From Membranipora membranacea (Eukaryota > Bryozoa > Gymnolaemata > Cheilostomatida > Membraniporidae), in assembly GCA_914767715.1 (NCBI GenBank), contig OU612071.1, positions 27,339,681 to 27,403,680 of the forward strand: DNA of 64,000 nucleotides, written 5' to 3'. The position numbers and the translations under genes were made by a program. Below are positions 23,001 through 33,112 of the stretch, piece by piece; position 1 is the first letter of the stretch; each line of letters starts with the position of its first letter. The notes under the pieces are model-generated. The model saw only the letters and a program-made list of their open reading frames with translations. It was not told the DNA's origin and did not search any database.

Positions 23001-23061
23001 GTTTACAAATGGCCCTTATTATCCATGGAGAACAACTCAGAACCCTTTCAGGAGGTGGTAA
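23001..23061 (+). CDS. Terminal exon of peptide gene copy 2, with early stop
   Basis: The GTTGACAG acceptor is followed, in phase 2, by FTNGPYYPWRTTQNPFRRW and a TAA at 23059-23061. The segment is Trp, Arg and Pro rich. Homology to copy 1 continues beyond the stop in the same frame to a second stop at 23110-23112 (ending LGYTYRSGKKQ). The TAA therefore truncates an ancestrally longer peptide by about 17 codons here (about 31 in copy 1). Whether the short form is the functional product is open. Confidence 0.65.
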
Positions 23062-23129
23062 TCTAACAACATCACGCTTGGTTATACCTACAGATCCGGA
23101 AAGAAGCAATAGAATTATATTTCTATGAT

Positions 23130-24555
23130 GCACACTAATGACCAATATTTAATTGCCTGGAACAAACTAGTTAATGAATACTGAAATTATGCTATGATTA
23201 TTACCAATATGAAAAATCATTTTATTCTGCTTTGAAACTCTTTTTGATGCTTAAGCTTTCAAAATCATTCTGTTTTTTTTCTAAGTTGACCCCTCAATCA
23301 ATACGTTCGGTAGTACTATGCTATTTTTCCGAATCAAGGTTTTTTCTTTTCAATCTAAAAGCTTCTACTAATTTCTTTCCATGTCCTCTACAGAATAAAG
23401 AACTCAACACCAGCTCCCTGTGTTATTACTATATCAGAGCCAAGGTTGAAGTACATCTGATATATATTAACAATTTCTAAGCGATGTGAGTTATGAGATG
23501 ACAATCATTGGAATAAAGGCCAACTTGTTTTTGCTGATGCTGATAGAATTTCATTCTTGAAGTTGTCCAGAATAATCGGATAAATGCAGTTGTAGTTATG
23601 TCCTCTCGTCCCATGAGAAGATAATTTTGCAATTATATGTAACTTTGTATAGTAAGAGCAGGGAGTCGGGACAAAAACATCACTTTGAATATGTAGCATA
23701 GGTCATAACTCCCAAATGCTGGGTTATTCAGAATATGATGTCAACAGATTTATCCTGATGCAGGAGCGAAAACGTCTATAGTATATATTGTGCGTAAGAA
23801 AATATTTCATTCAGGTTATGCAAGGCCGAGAATTTTGTTTTGGGTTTCTCAATCCTCATGATCTAGTTTATATGGAAAATTAAACGACGTTACGCCATGA
23901 CATAACATCACAGCACAACATTGAATTCCAGAGACAAGCCAAAAACTCTTGTTACTATCCTATTGTCCATATAAAAAGACATTGCGAGTTCTTGGAGCAA
24001 TTAATGCAGTCATTCCATGAATACTATCCTTATATCAAGCAGACATAACAACACTATGACAACATGACTTTGTGCTGTCAATCATTCTTTGATACGAATA
24101 ATTGGTTGTGAGGCGTGTGAGCCAGACGCTCCCAGTTATTGCCAGGTCCTATACATGTCATGTCTTAATTTTTTTATAATGCAATCACAATCGTAAGAAG
24201 TTGAATACAAGAATATGGAGAGTTTGAAAGTTTCTAAATTACAGTAAAAATTCAAGAAAATCTGAGCAATAGTTTACAAGTTAGTATCCTAGGTGAGGCA
24301 TGACCTTAAGCTCGTATAATTTCCTCCGTATTTTGAGTCGATTGTGTTATAATAGTAAGTTGGCACTGGCAGTTTTCTTACTATTTTATTTCTCAATCAT
24401 CCATCAATTACATACATTGTGTCATCAAATAGGGGAGAGAAATTTGTCAAAATTTATAAGTGCAACTTGTATGATGACCACATCACAGATTACACGCTGC
24501 ATGTTTTTATATGATGTTTCACTTTGGGTTATAATAACAGGGACTTCACATTCTA
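23130..24555. other. Noncoding stretch
   Basis: About 1.4 kb with no supported gene. Confidence 0.4.
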
Positions 24556-25056
24556 TTTATCAGCCAGATTATATTTTGCTCTGGAATGTCGTGTCTCCAC
24601 TGCACTTCCAAATGGGTGGCTTCTACGTCTATTGAATGTTCCAAAACGTCCGATCTTGGTCCCACGGTTAAGTGGCTGGTTAAGTGTAAAGGTACAGGTA
24701 CCCATAGTACTCAGAGGCCCCGGAACGCATGTTGTCTCTTGCATCCAATGGTCATCAAACTTGCATGACTGACAAATGAAGTCAACAAGATCTGGAACCT
24801 TGATGAGTATTTTGGTTTCCTGGATGACAGATGGTTTATCCAGAGTGAGTGGTTCTTTGCCATAGTCTAATGCTATTGCATTTGGGGCAATGGTAAACAT
24901 AGTGAATATGATCATCTCAGTTCGCACCACAACCAGGACATGAGGGCTCATCAGCTAATCTTAATTTAGTCAGGTGATACCTGAACTTTCCATGGCCTGT
25001 GATTGTGTTGATTGTGTGTGAGACGAGCGGTTTGCGTAGATTTGGTAGTGAGCAAA
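24556..25056 (-). mobile_element. 3' part of split non-LTR retrotransposon (ORF2 C-terminus)
   Basis: On the minus strand, one frame reads ITGHGKFRYHL and then a cysteine motif (CPGCGA...HIHYVYHCPKC), typical of the region after RNase H in Jockey/I-group elements. A further frame carries the terminal segment (LIKVPDLVDFICQSCK). It is the continuation of the element at 29853-32926. The two halves are separated only by the Ty3/gypsy insertion and its AATTC duplication. Stops and frame changes show it is dead. The 3' end near 24556 is approximate, with no clear tail. Confidence 0.8.
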
Positions 25057-25061
25057 AATTC

Positions 25062-25278
25062 TGTTATATTGTGGTGTTGCGTATTGATGGCAATTAGTAA
25101 TACATCAATAAGACTGATATTGTTTGTGTTCAATTGAGCCATTATATTATTGCTTCTTGCTCCAAACAGGATACAGCATCAAAAGGAATGTGCACAGGCA
25201 ACACTGTGCCTACAGAGTTATAGGAAATAGGGAGTTGTCTTGCATCAAGTATAGTTAAGACAACTCCAGAATACGACA
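25062..25278 (-). repeat. 3' LTR of Ty3/gypsy element
   Basis: 217 bp, matching 29753-29847 at both ends; begins TGTCGTATTCTGGAGTTG on the minus strand. Confidence 0.9.
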
Positions 25279-25300
25279 TTACTTTCCTTTTTTTTTCAAT
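25279..25300 (-). other. Polypurine tract
   Basis: Minus strand GAAAAAAAAAGGAAAG directly before the 3' LTR, the expected plus-strand primer. Confidence 0.7.
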
Positions 25301-25443
25301 CATATCAATAGAGTTTTGACATCAAATAGGTTCAGCTGAATGGATTGTAACATTAAAATACAGGGCAAGGCAATGTTCAGTACATCAAATACGTTGTATG
25401 TTAGCGATGTCCGTCGAGTTCAATGATCCGTGTGAGATATCAG

Positions 25444-26560
25444 TTAGTAGCAGTTTCGGTACAGTGAGTAGTTAACGGATTTAGTAATCGCCATCAGATT
25501 GGGTTTGACGAGAACTCTGCCATGTATCTGTATAGCGGTCCACGGGTCTTGTAGTGCGTGTACTTCTACGAGGTTGTACGGGAGTAGGAGTGAGATTAGG
25601 CGGAGTCGCAGTAGTTGGTAGTCCAGATAATCTGTCAGGTGTGTGTACAGTAAGCAAGGGTCAACATCGTCAGGTACGGAGGTCGTCATCGGCTCCGGAT
25701 CTACAACAGTCGGAGAACAGGGCAGCAAATACGGTTTCGAATGAGAAATGTTTCTATCAAACCTTCTACCATCACTTCTCTCAACAGTAACATTTCTCCC
25801 ACGGGTGCTCACGACAGTAACTGGTTCTGGATAGAAAGGTGTATCAGTTTTACTAGGTGAAACATCCTCCCTGTTTTCATTCAGAAATGGTAGTTTTGTA
25901 CGGATTTTACGACCGTAGAGCAGCTCAGCTGGGGATTTACCAGTGGCTGGGTGTGGAATATTACGATAGGCGGTGATGTACCGTTTTACTTCACCTTTAT
26001 AGTTTTCATTTTCACTATAAGCTCTCTCAATTCTTTTCATGAGAGACAAATTCTGTCTCTCCACTTCACCGTTGGCTTGAGGCCAGCGAGGAGTGATTCT
26101 CAAATGCTTTATACCCTGATAATCACAATAATCATGGAACTGTGTTGATGTGAAAGTAGTGGCATTATCAGTTTTCAGAGTTCTGGGCAGGCCATGTGTG
26201 AAAAAGATATCAGATAGAGCATCGATAGTACACTCAGCATTGATAGTTTTCATGAAACGCACCTCATAAAATCTACTGTGGTAATCTACGACAACAAGAA
26301 TGTTGTCACCATTAGGCAATGGCCCTAAATTATCAGCAGCTAAATCTTCTCATGGATTAGAAGGAAGTTTTGTGGAACGAATAGGCTGTTTGCTTAGCCC
26401 ACGGCCTGTCAGTTGACATCCATGACATGAACGAGTGTAATTTTCAGCTTCTTTTTCCATGCTTGACCACCAGACTTTAGACCTTAGGTTTTGTTAGGTT
26501 TTTTGTACCCACTATACCCAAATGACCTTCATGGGCTAGTTCTATCACTTGAGTTCTCAA
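25444..26560 (-). pseudogene. Ty3/gypsy pol, integrase region
   Basis: The His/Cys zinc-binding part (around HEGHLG and CHGCQ, about 26540-26400) is followed by the catalytic core: VVVDYHSRF (first Asp, about 26285), LKTDNATTFTS (second Asp, about 26170) and NGEVERQNL (Glu, about 26055). All three D,D,E residues are present. The C-terminal part keeps the basic KSPAELLYGR segment. A frame break lies between the zinc-binding part and the core, near 26330-26480. Confidence 0.9.
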
Positions 26561-26770
26561 ACATTTTGGGATCACTATGCGACCACCTCTTAGCAGGACG
26601 TTACCTACACAGCATAACTCATCAGCGACAGCTCGATACATCTTATGACCAGCAAATTTGGACCAAACTGAACACATCTGCGAACCTCAAGTAACTCAGA
26701 ATCTATACTAGAATCTCTCTCAATTTGTTTGGTTGTGAGAGCACGAGGAATTGACTCCAAAGCAACATGT

Positions 26771-27690
26771 CTAATAAATGTTTTTACCTTGAACGTGAAC
26801 AACACGGAACTCGAATGGCTGAAGCCTAAGAACCCATCTTTCGATACGAGTACTAGTACGCTTAGATTTCTTTTTACCCTTATAGATAGTCAGCAATGGT
26901 TGATGATCAGTAACAAGGTCAAATTTTAGACCTAGGAGATAAGACTCAAAACGCTCACAGGCCCAAACCAGAGCTAAAGCTCCTTTCTCTGTTTGGCTAT
27001 AGCGCCTTTCAACTTCAGACAATGTACGATTAGCATAGGAAATAATACAACTATCACCATTTTGTATTTGAATCAGAACAGCACCTAGTCCTATAGGACT
27101 AGCATCGGCGATAACTTTTGTTTCAGCAGAACAATCAAAGTAACCGAGAGTGACGGGATTTGACATTATTTCCTTGATTTTGTTGAATGCCTTGATTTCC
27201 TTCACTCCGATCTTGAATTTCTTACAGTCACCATGTGTGAGTTTTCTTAGTGGTTTAGATATTTCTGTGAGATTTGGTATGAATTTGCAGAGATATGTGA
27301 CTAGACCCAGGAAACTTCTTAGTTCTTCAGCGTTTGCTGGTTGGCGAGCCTTCTGTATGGCCTCGACTTTACCAGCTCCAGGATCAATACCATTAGCAGA
27401 GAGCTTGTGTCCAAGAAACTCGACCTCTGGCAGAGCGAACTTGCACTTCTCACAGTTTAGTGTTAGGCCGACATTGGAAAACCAATCTTAGTCTGGAATC
27501 ATGCTGGGCTCTGTCCTAACCATGAACAATGATGTCATCACTCATATTGGCTACTCCTGGTATTCCCTGAATTACTCTCTGAATCTCGTGTTGATACACC
27601 TCAACAGCAGCATTCACGCCAAATAGCAACCTCTTATATCTGAAGAGACCAATGTGTGTAGAGAATGTGGTGATATAATGTGACTTCTCA
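26771..27690 (-). pseudogene. Ty3/gypsy pol, reverse transcriptase C-terminus and RNase H
   Basis: Contains the catalytic box as NMSDDIIVHG (about 27545-27515), then the RNase H start (VIADASPIGLGAVL, about 27115-27075) and TDHQPLLTIY (about 26905-26880). Frame breaks near 27500 and 27205 interrupt it. Confidence 0.9.
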
Positions 27691-27691
27691 T

Positions 27692-28480
27692 CTAGCATGA
27701 TTTGATGATTTGATTTGATTTGCACTTCAGATCTAACTTGCTAAAGATTTTAGTTTGATTCATGTCGAGCAGCATTTCTTCCATGGTTGGTATCGGGTGT
27801 CTTTCACGCTTCGCAGCTTTGTTAGCTTCTCTCATATCAATAGTGAGGCGTATGCCTCCATTAGGTTTTGGTACAATATGAGCAGGACTCACCCAATCTG
27901 AGGACTTCTTGACTTGTTCAATGACATCTAGATCAATCAGCTCCTGGATTTTAGACTCAATCTTTTTGCGTAAACTAAACGGAATTCTACGATGTGGCTG
28001 TGCAACAGGTTTAACACTAGGATCAATCTCTAACTGAATCTCATGATCCTTCAACAAACCTAGCCCGGAAAACAGACCACTAAACTCACTACAGAGAGAA
28101 TAGACATCAGGAATTGGAGCGACACTATTACAGACACTAGGCTGATCAGTTTTGATAACTAGCACACCTAGACTAACGGAATCGTCATAGCAGAGAAAAT
28201 TATCAGCATTGGAATCAACCGCTGTGAACTCAGAGTGAAGAACAGTCCCCCCGAATTCTAATTTTGCTTCAAACGTACCTAAAATGGCTAATGGCTTGTC
28301 TGATGCGTAGCCATATAATTGTGAATTATCTAGGTTTTTTCCATTAGCACACTGAATTTGAGACTTTTTCATGGCTGCCCAGGTATCTTTTCCAATCAGA
28401 TTACTGTCGCTACCCAAATCGATGAGCATTGTTGTTTGTACACCCTCTACCGAAACAGAAATTTGGTTCCGGTATCTCAC
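27692..28480 (-). pseudogene. Ty3/gypsy pol, protease and N-terminal reverse transcriptase
   Basis: Protease active site reads DLGSDSN (about 28425), where the family normally has D-T/S-G; the Leu after Asp is unusual and may be a decay change. Further on are the reverse-transcriptase landmarks VSPAHIVPKPNGGIR, LTIDMREANK and FSKLDLK. A frame break follows near 27700. Confidence 0.9.
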
Positions 28481-29390
28481 TGACCTTTTGACAGTGAAGA
28501 CGTGTTCAACATTTTCAGCGCTGATGTGTCAGAGTTGTCACTGTTTTGATTGATTTAGATGACCTTTTTACCACGGTGTTTAGGCTGAAATCTGCTTTCG
28601 TTGCTAGCCTCACCTGTCCTACATTTTTTCTCAAAATGACCCATCTTGCCGCATTTGCGGCATTCCTTACCTTTGGCTGGACATTTTGGATTTGAACCAT
28701 AGTACTGGTAGAGCCACAACGATAGCATTCATTGGATTTAGTCTCACATTTCAGTTTTTCACCAAAAGATTTGTTAGGCCTACTACCCTTGCCAACTCTG
28801 TTTACAGAGCTAGAACTAGCACCAGTAATTTCGCGGTTTTGCTGTTCAACGGCTTCATCAGTAGCGGCAAAAATGAGTAGTCTTTCCAAATTTAGAGTAG
28901 CCCCTTTTCTCAGGTTTTTTTGTCTCAAAGAGTTTGACAAACAGTTATATACAACTTGGTCAGTGATCTCTGAATCTACATCGGCATATTCGCAACCTAA
29001 AGTCATTGTTCTCAGCCTTGAAACATATCAGTCTCATTTTGGTTTTGTACGGCTTTACGGAACATATGACGCTGAAAAACCCTATTTGGGTTGACTGTAA
29101 AATATCTGTTGGGAGCAGTAATAGCAGCGTCATAATTATCATCATTGCCTTTGTTTGGGAGATCTTTAAATATCTGCCTAACCCTAGGGCCTCCATGAAA
29201 TAATAAAGCAGCCCCGCCTTTGCCTTCTCATATCAGAGTGATTCATATCATTTACACTGTCATCAGCGTAGTTAAATAGGCCTTTGAACTCGACCAAAGG
29301 TTCAAATTCTTCTACCCAAGCTGTCCAGTTTAAAGAATCAGTGGCAGCATCTCCTTCAGAATTGAATTTTTCAGGACCCCTAGCATCCAT
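28481..29390 (-). pseudogene. Ty3/gypsy gag with zinc knuckle
   Basis: Starts at ATG 29390 (MDARGPEKFNSEGD) and passes at least two frame breaks (near 29210 and 29000). It ends with a nucleocapsid zinc-knuckle region: ECYRCGS at about 28725 and, after a further frameshift, a second CxxC...H...C cluster near 28680-28620. Non-functional. Confidence 0.85.
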
Positions 29391-29736
29391 GATACAGGGT
29401 AATGAGTCTATTTTACAGAGTAAGCTTGCTTAATGCAGATTTCAACAGTTTTCAAATCCTAGCAATGGCTTCTCACAGAGATCTCAAGCCTAAATCGATT
29501 CACAAATCCTACAAAACATGCATGACTCACTCAGTATCCCCACTAGCTTGTTTTAGAATTGATACCTTTGCTAAATCCTACCTATTTCCTAGCAAAAGTT
29601 AAACAGCAACAGCAAGCTTGAATCTATGCTAGCTAGGAGATTAAAATTTCAGGCTGAGTGCCATGCCAGAAGTTTCCAAGACAATTTACAAGCATATAGT
29701 AGGTTTACTTGCCTTTAATTCTTCTCCTTGTGTATC

Positions 29737-29752
29737 ATCCTCGTCACCAGTT
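29737..29752 (-). other. Primer-binding site, tRNA-Ser type
   Basis: Adjacent to the 5' LTR on the minus strand: TGGTGACGAGGATGA, close to the TGGCGACGAGGAT complement of animal tRNA-Ser 3' ends used by many Mag-like elements. Confidence 0.75.
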
Positions 29753-29847
29753 TGTCATATTGTGGTGTTGTGTATTGATGGCAATTAGTAATAAATCAAT
29801 AAGGCTGATATTGTTTGTGTTTTATTGAGCAACTCCAGAATACGACA
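29753..29847 (-). repeat. 5' LTR of Ty3/gypsy element, internally deleted
   Basis: 95 bp. Shares the first about 75 and last 18 bp with the 217-bp partner LTR but lacks 122 bp between ATTGAG and CAACTCC (plus-strand view). Confidence 0.9.
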
Positions 29848-29852
29848 AATTC

Positions 29853-30410
29853 CTTAGTGCCTTTACATTTTTTGGTTTAGAGCCACTTTCAATGCACCTG
29901 TTCCTGCATCCATTGCTTTGTTTGAGCTTTTATGTAGCTTAAAGGAATTGGAGAACAGGGTCAGGACCCATGGTGTCATGTGCCGCACCAATGTTAGCGA
30001 GTTCATCCGCCTGCTCATTACCGTGGATACCTGTGTGACCAGGCACCCATAAGAGGTCTAGATGGTTAGTTTGGGCCAGTTAGTTAATACTTTTCATACA
30101 GTGTAATTTGGTCTTAGTTCTTATTGATGGATTCTGAAGGGATTGTAGCTCTGATCTGCTACCGGATATAATGAAAAGCATTTTACAATCATGTTGAAAG
30201 AGACTAGCAGCAAGTGGCTATTGGAAGCATTTCAGATTGAAAAACAATTGATGTAACAGATAGTGAAATGGAAACATTTTGGTTTGTATTTTTGAAATCA
30301 GCATCTTCATCCTTTACCTTGGTGAATATGCCCACTCCAACCCCCAGTTCATTGGATGACCCATCAGTGTAGGCGCATATATCATATTTGTTACTGCCGA
30401 CTTTTTCCTA
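29853..30410 (-). pseudogene. Non-LTR element, RNase H domain
   Basis: Minus strand: AYTDGSSNELGVGVGIF (first catalytic Asp, about 30375-30325) and WVPGHTGIHGNEQADELA (about 30050-29995), the classic RNase H ends. An RNase H after the reverse transcriptase points to I-type or related clades. The reading continues across the gypsy insertion into 25056-24556. Interrupted by stops. Confidence 0.85.
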
Positions 30411-32096
30411 AAGCCACTGCTCTTTCGCTGGGTATAAAAAACTCACTTTATCATTTGGGAAGATAATTTGTTTACTTGTGAAATCGGATGGATGAGTTGA
30501 TGTACTGGTTGATTCCAACATTAGTGTGTGGATTTTATGGTGGCCCAGATTTGGTTGGGATGTTATGCCTGTTATGATCAGTCTGTACCAGCTGTTGATA
30601 GCAAACTGCTGGGCCTTAATCTCAAGGGGAGGGATGTTTGGAATGATCTCTAAAGCTAAGGTGGGGGTAGTTCTAAAGGCTCCTGTTGCAGACATTAGGG
30701 CTGATCTATTTATTTTGGATATTTCAGTAATATGGTTTGTTTAGGTTGTTGCCTCCCACCATACAATAATGCCTTGAAGGTATAAAGGGTGGATAATACT
30801 TTGCAGGACCCATAGCAGTTGGTTGGGTCCGAGGCCCCATCTCATTCCTATCGCCCGCCTGCAAAACCATAGTGTTTTCAAGGCTTTACCAATTTTGGAT
30901 GTAACATGGTAAGACCAGGTTAATTTTTGGTCAAAGTGCACACCAAGGTAATTGATTGATGATTTATGTTGGAACTGCTTCCCAAAGATTGACATTGGAA
31001 GCATTGTATAGTTTCTTTTCGTGTCACTAGAAGGAGCTCAGCTTTTTCAGGGTTAACACTGAGGCCCTTTCGAAGACACCAATCCTCCACAAGGGAAATT
31101 GCAAATTTAGCCATTTCATAGCATGTTGATATGTTGGTGCTTTCGATAGCAATAGCCAAGTCATCAGCGTAGCCTAGGCACCATATAAGGTTTTTGGTTG
31201 GGATTTCCAATATTTCATTTGCAACCAGATTCCACAAAAGAGGGGAGATTATGCCACATTGTGGACATCCTTTTGAGACGTTTCTGTTAATAATGTGGCC
31301 CTGGTTGTTTATTGTTGTAGATCGATTGATCAGCAGATGGGCGATCAGGTCAAATATTGGTTTTGAGACTGAGTGGTTGATAAGGGCAGTAGTTACCGCC
31401 TTGGGTGAGGATATGGTGAAATGCACCTTTGATGTCTAAGAAGGCACACAATGTGCTTTTTGAGGTGCTAAGTGACTAATGCAGTTTGGTAGATAGACTA
31501 TGTAATGCACTGTCATTTGATTTATCTGAGGTGTAAGCATGTTGGCGATCGTTTAGGGGATTCAGTGGTAGTACAATTGTTTTTAGTTTAAGCTCTATCA
31601 GCCTCTCTAATGCTTTCAAGAGAAAGCAAGTCAAAGTTATGGGTCTATATGATTTTGGGTCATAGTATGATGATTTGCCTTGTTTTGGGATGAAGATTAA
31701 TTTGGATTGTCGCCATATTTTAGGGAGGTAGGAAAATTTCAGACAATGCATATATAGTTGTTGTAACAATGACAATATGTGTGTCAGGGCCAAGTGTTAG
31801 CAAATTGGATATATACCATCAGGGCCTGGTGCCTTGAATGGCACGAAAATCTCAATAGCCCATTTTATTTTCTGGGTTGAGAAAATTTTGTTTAAATATG
31901 GGCCTGATGGTTCGCTGTAATATGATCTATTAGTAAGTGTATCATGAGCATTATGTTGATTGTGATTGCTTGGAAAGTGAGTATCTAGTAGCACTAGCAC
32001 TGTTTGTACAGGGCTACAAGTGGGTGTCCCAGTGGAGTCTTTGACCCATTGGAATGGAATGGCTAGTCTGACTATCAATTGACTGCTAGTTCTCAT
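30411..32096 (-). pseudogene. Non-LTR element, reverse transcriptase
   Basis: Landmarks in order: FKAPGPDGIYPI (about 31845-31810), YRPITLTCFLLKALERLIE (about 31650), a SKGCPQCGIISPLLWNL box, CLGYADDLAIAI with the catalytic YADD (about 31170), LGVHFDQKLTW, and GAFRTTPTLALE in the thumb/connection. Several frame breaks. Confidence 0.9.
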
Positions 32097-32211
32097 TCAA
32101 CAGACTGAAATGCTCATGAGAAAGCGTTAGCTCATCATTATATAATTGGTGGTTGAGTTTTTTGGGATTCTGGAAGGATTGGAATTTATTGGTGTACTCA
32201 GCAAGTAACTA

Positions 32212-32926
32212 CTATTCTATCTGTTTATGGTCACTCAACGTTTCTTGAGGTGACATGCGCCACTTATCAAGCTTTTGTAACAGACAAGGTGATATAATGG
32301 TGATATCAATGAGTGTTTTGGCACGGGTTGACACTAAAGTTGGTTCGTTGCCCTGGTTGGCAAACTCCAGGTCACTGGAATGTAAAAGCTCTAGTAAAAA
32401 CTGACCCCTTCGATTGGTATTTCTGCTTCCCCAGATCATGTTATCTGCATTGCTGTCGCAGCCTCCGACAAATGGGAAATTATTTGTCTTGCAAAATTTT
32501 ATGAGGTTCTGGAGCTGTGTGCTTGGAATGTTTAGGTCTTCAATGGGAAGGTAGACAGATGCTACAATGGTTGGTTTTATATTGTACAGTTGCTGGGTTG
32601 GGTCTTATGGCGATGGCTAAGATGTCGCTGCTTCAAAACAAGGGAAGAGGATCTATTTGAATGTAGGTGGAGGCCAAAATAGCAAATCTTGGTTTCCCAT
32701 CATTCTTAAGGTAGAAGCAGTTGGTATTTGGAATATCGGGGAGCTCATGTATCACATTCTTCAGAACCCAAGGTTCTTGGATAAGAGCTATAAATGTATG
32801 CAGCTGTGAGAGCTGGGCACATAGTAAGTGTGTGCTAGCTTGGGCATGCTGCAAGTTGATCTGGACAATTTGTATCTTGCTGATGTTACCCGTCATTGTT
32901 GTAGAAAGGCTAATACTTATGTCCAT
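32212..32926 (-). pseudogene. Non-LTR element, apurinic-type endonuclease
   Basis: ATG at 32926 (MDISISLSTTM), then the start of the endonuclease fold (KIQIVQINLQHA) and the metal-binding FIALIQEPW. The C-terminal part has LIDITIISPC and ETLSDHKQI (the SDH box). Gaps with stops lie between. Confidence 0.85.
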
Positions 32927-33112
32927 GTTTGTTTTGGTTTGTTCTGATTAAAGCGTCTAGGAAAGCAAAACACATTCCCTGTTCATATCAAAGCTTTGCC
33001 ATTGTAATGAACAAAAAAAGTAAAACTTTACGCACAAGTGCATTATTTAATAATAACATACTGTAGACTCTTCTAGACCGTGGATTTTCACGTTTTAAAT
33101 TAGGTTACATCA

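Larger units (their letters stand above)
25062..29847 (-). mobile_element. Ty3/gypsy LTR retrotransposon (Mag-like), complete but degenerate
   Basis: Bounded by TG...CA LTRs (25062-25278 and 29753-29847) and a perfect 5-bp target duplication AATTC (25057-25061, 29848-29852). Order on the minus strand: 5' LTR, primer-binding site, gag, protease, reverse transcriptase, RNase H, integrase, purine-rich tract, 3' LTR. That order, the SDD reverse-transcriptase box and the tRNA-Ser-type primer site fit the Mag/SURL group. No envelope frame is present. Several frameshifts break gag and pol, so it cannot be autonomous. It lies inside the RNase H/C-terminal region of a non-LTR element. Confidence 0.95.

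Noticed and set aside
24300-24635. Plus-strand frame of 111 codons with hydrophobic stretches
   Set aside because: It overlaps the 3' part of the non-LTR element in antisense and has no gene-like context.
24556-25056. Envelope-like gene at the 3' side of the Ty3/gypsy element
   Set aside because: The frame lies outside the LTR and target duplication, and matches the C-terminus of the interrupted non-LTR ORF2.
25554-26150. Plus-strand frames over the integrase region
   Set aside because: Antisense shadows of the Ty3/gypsy pol frame.
30526-31439. Plus-strand frames with hydrophobic segments
   Set aside because: Antisense to the reverse-transcriptase frames of the non-LTR element.
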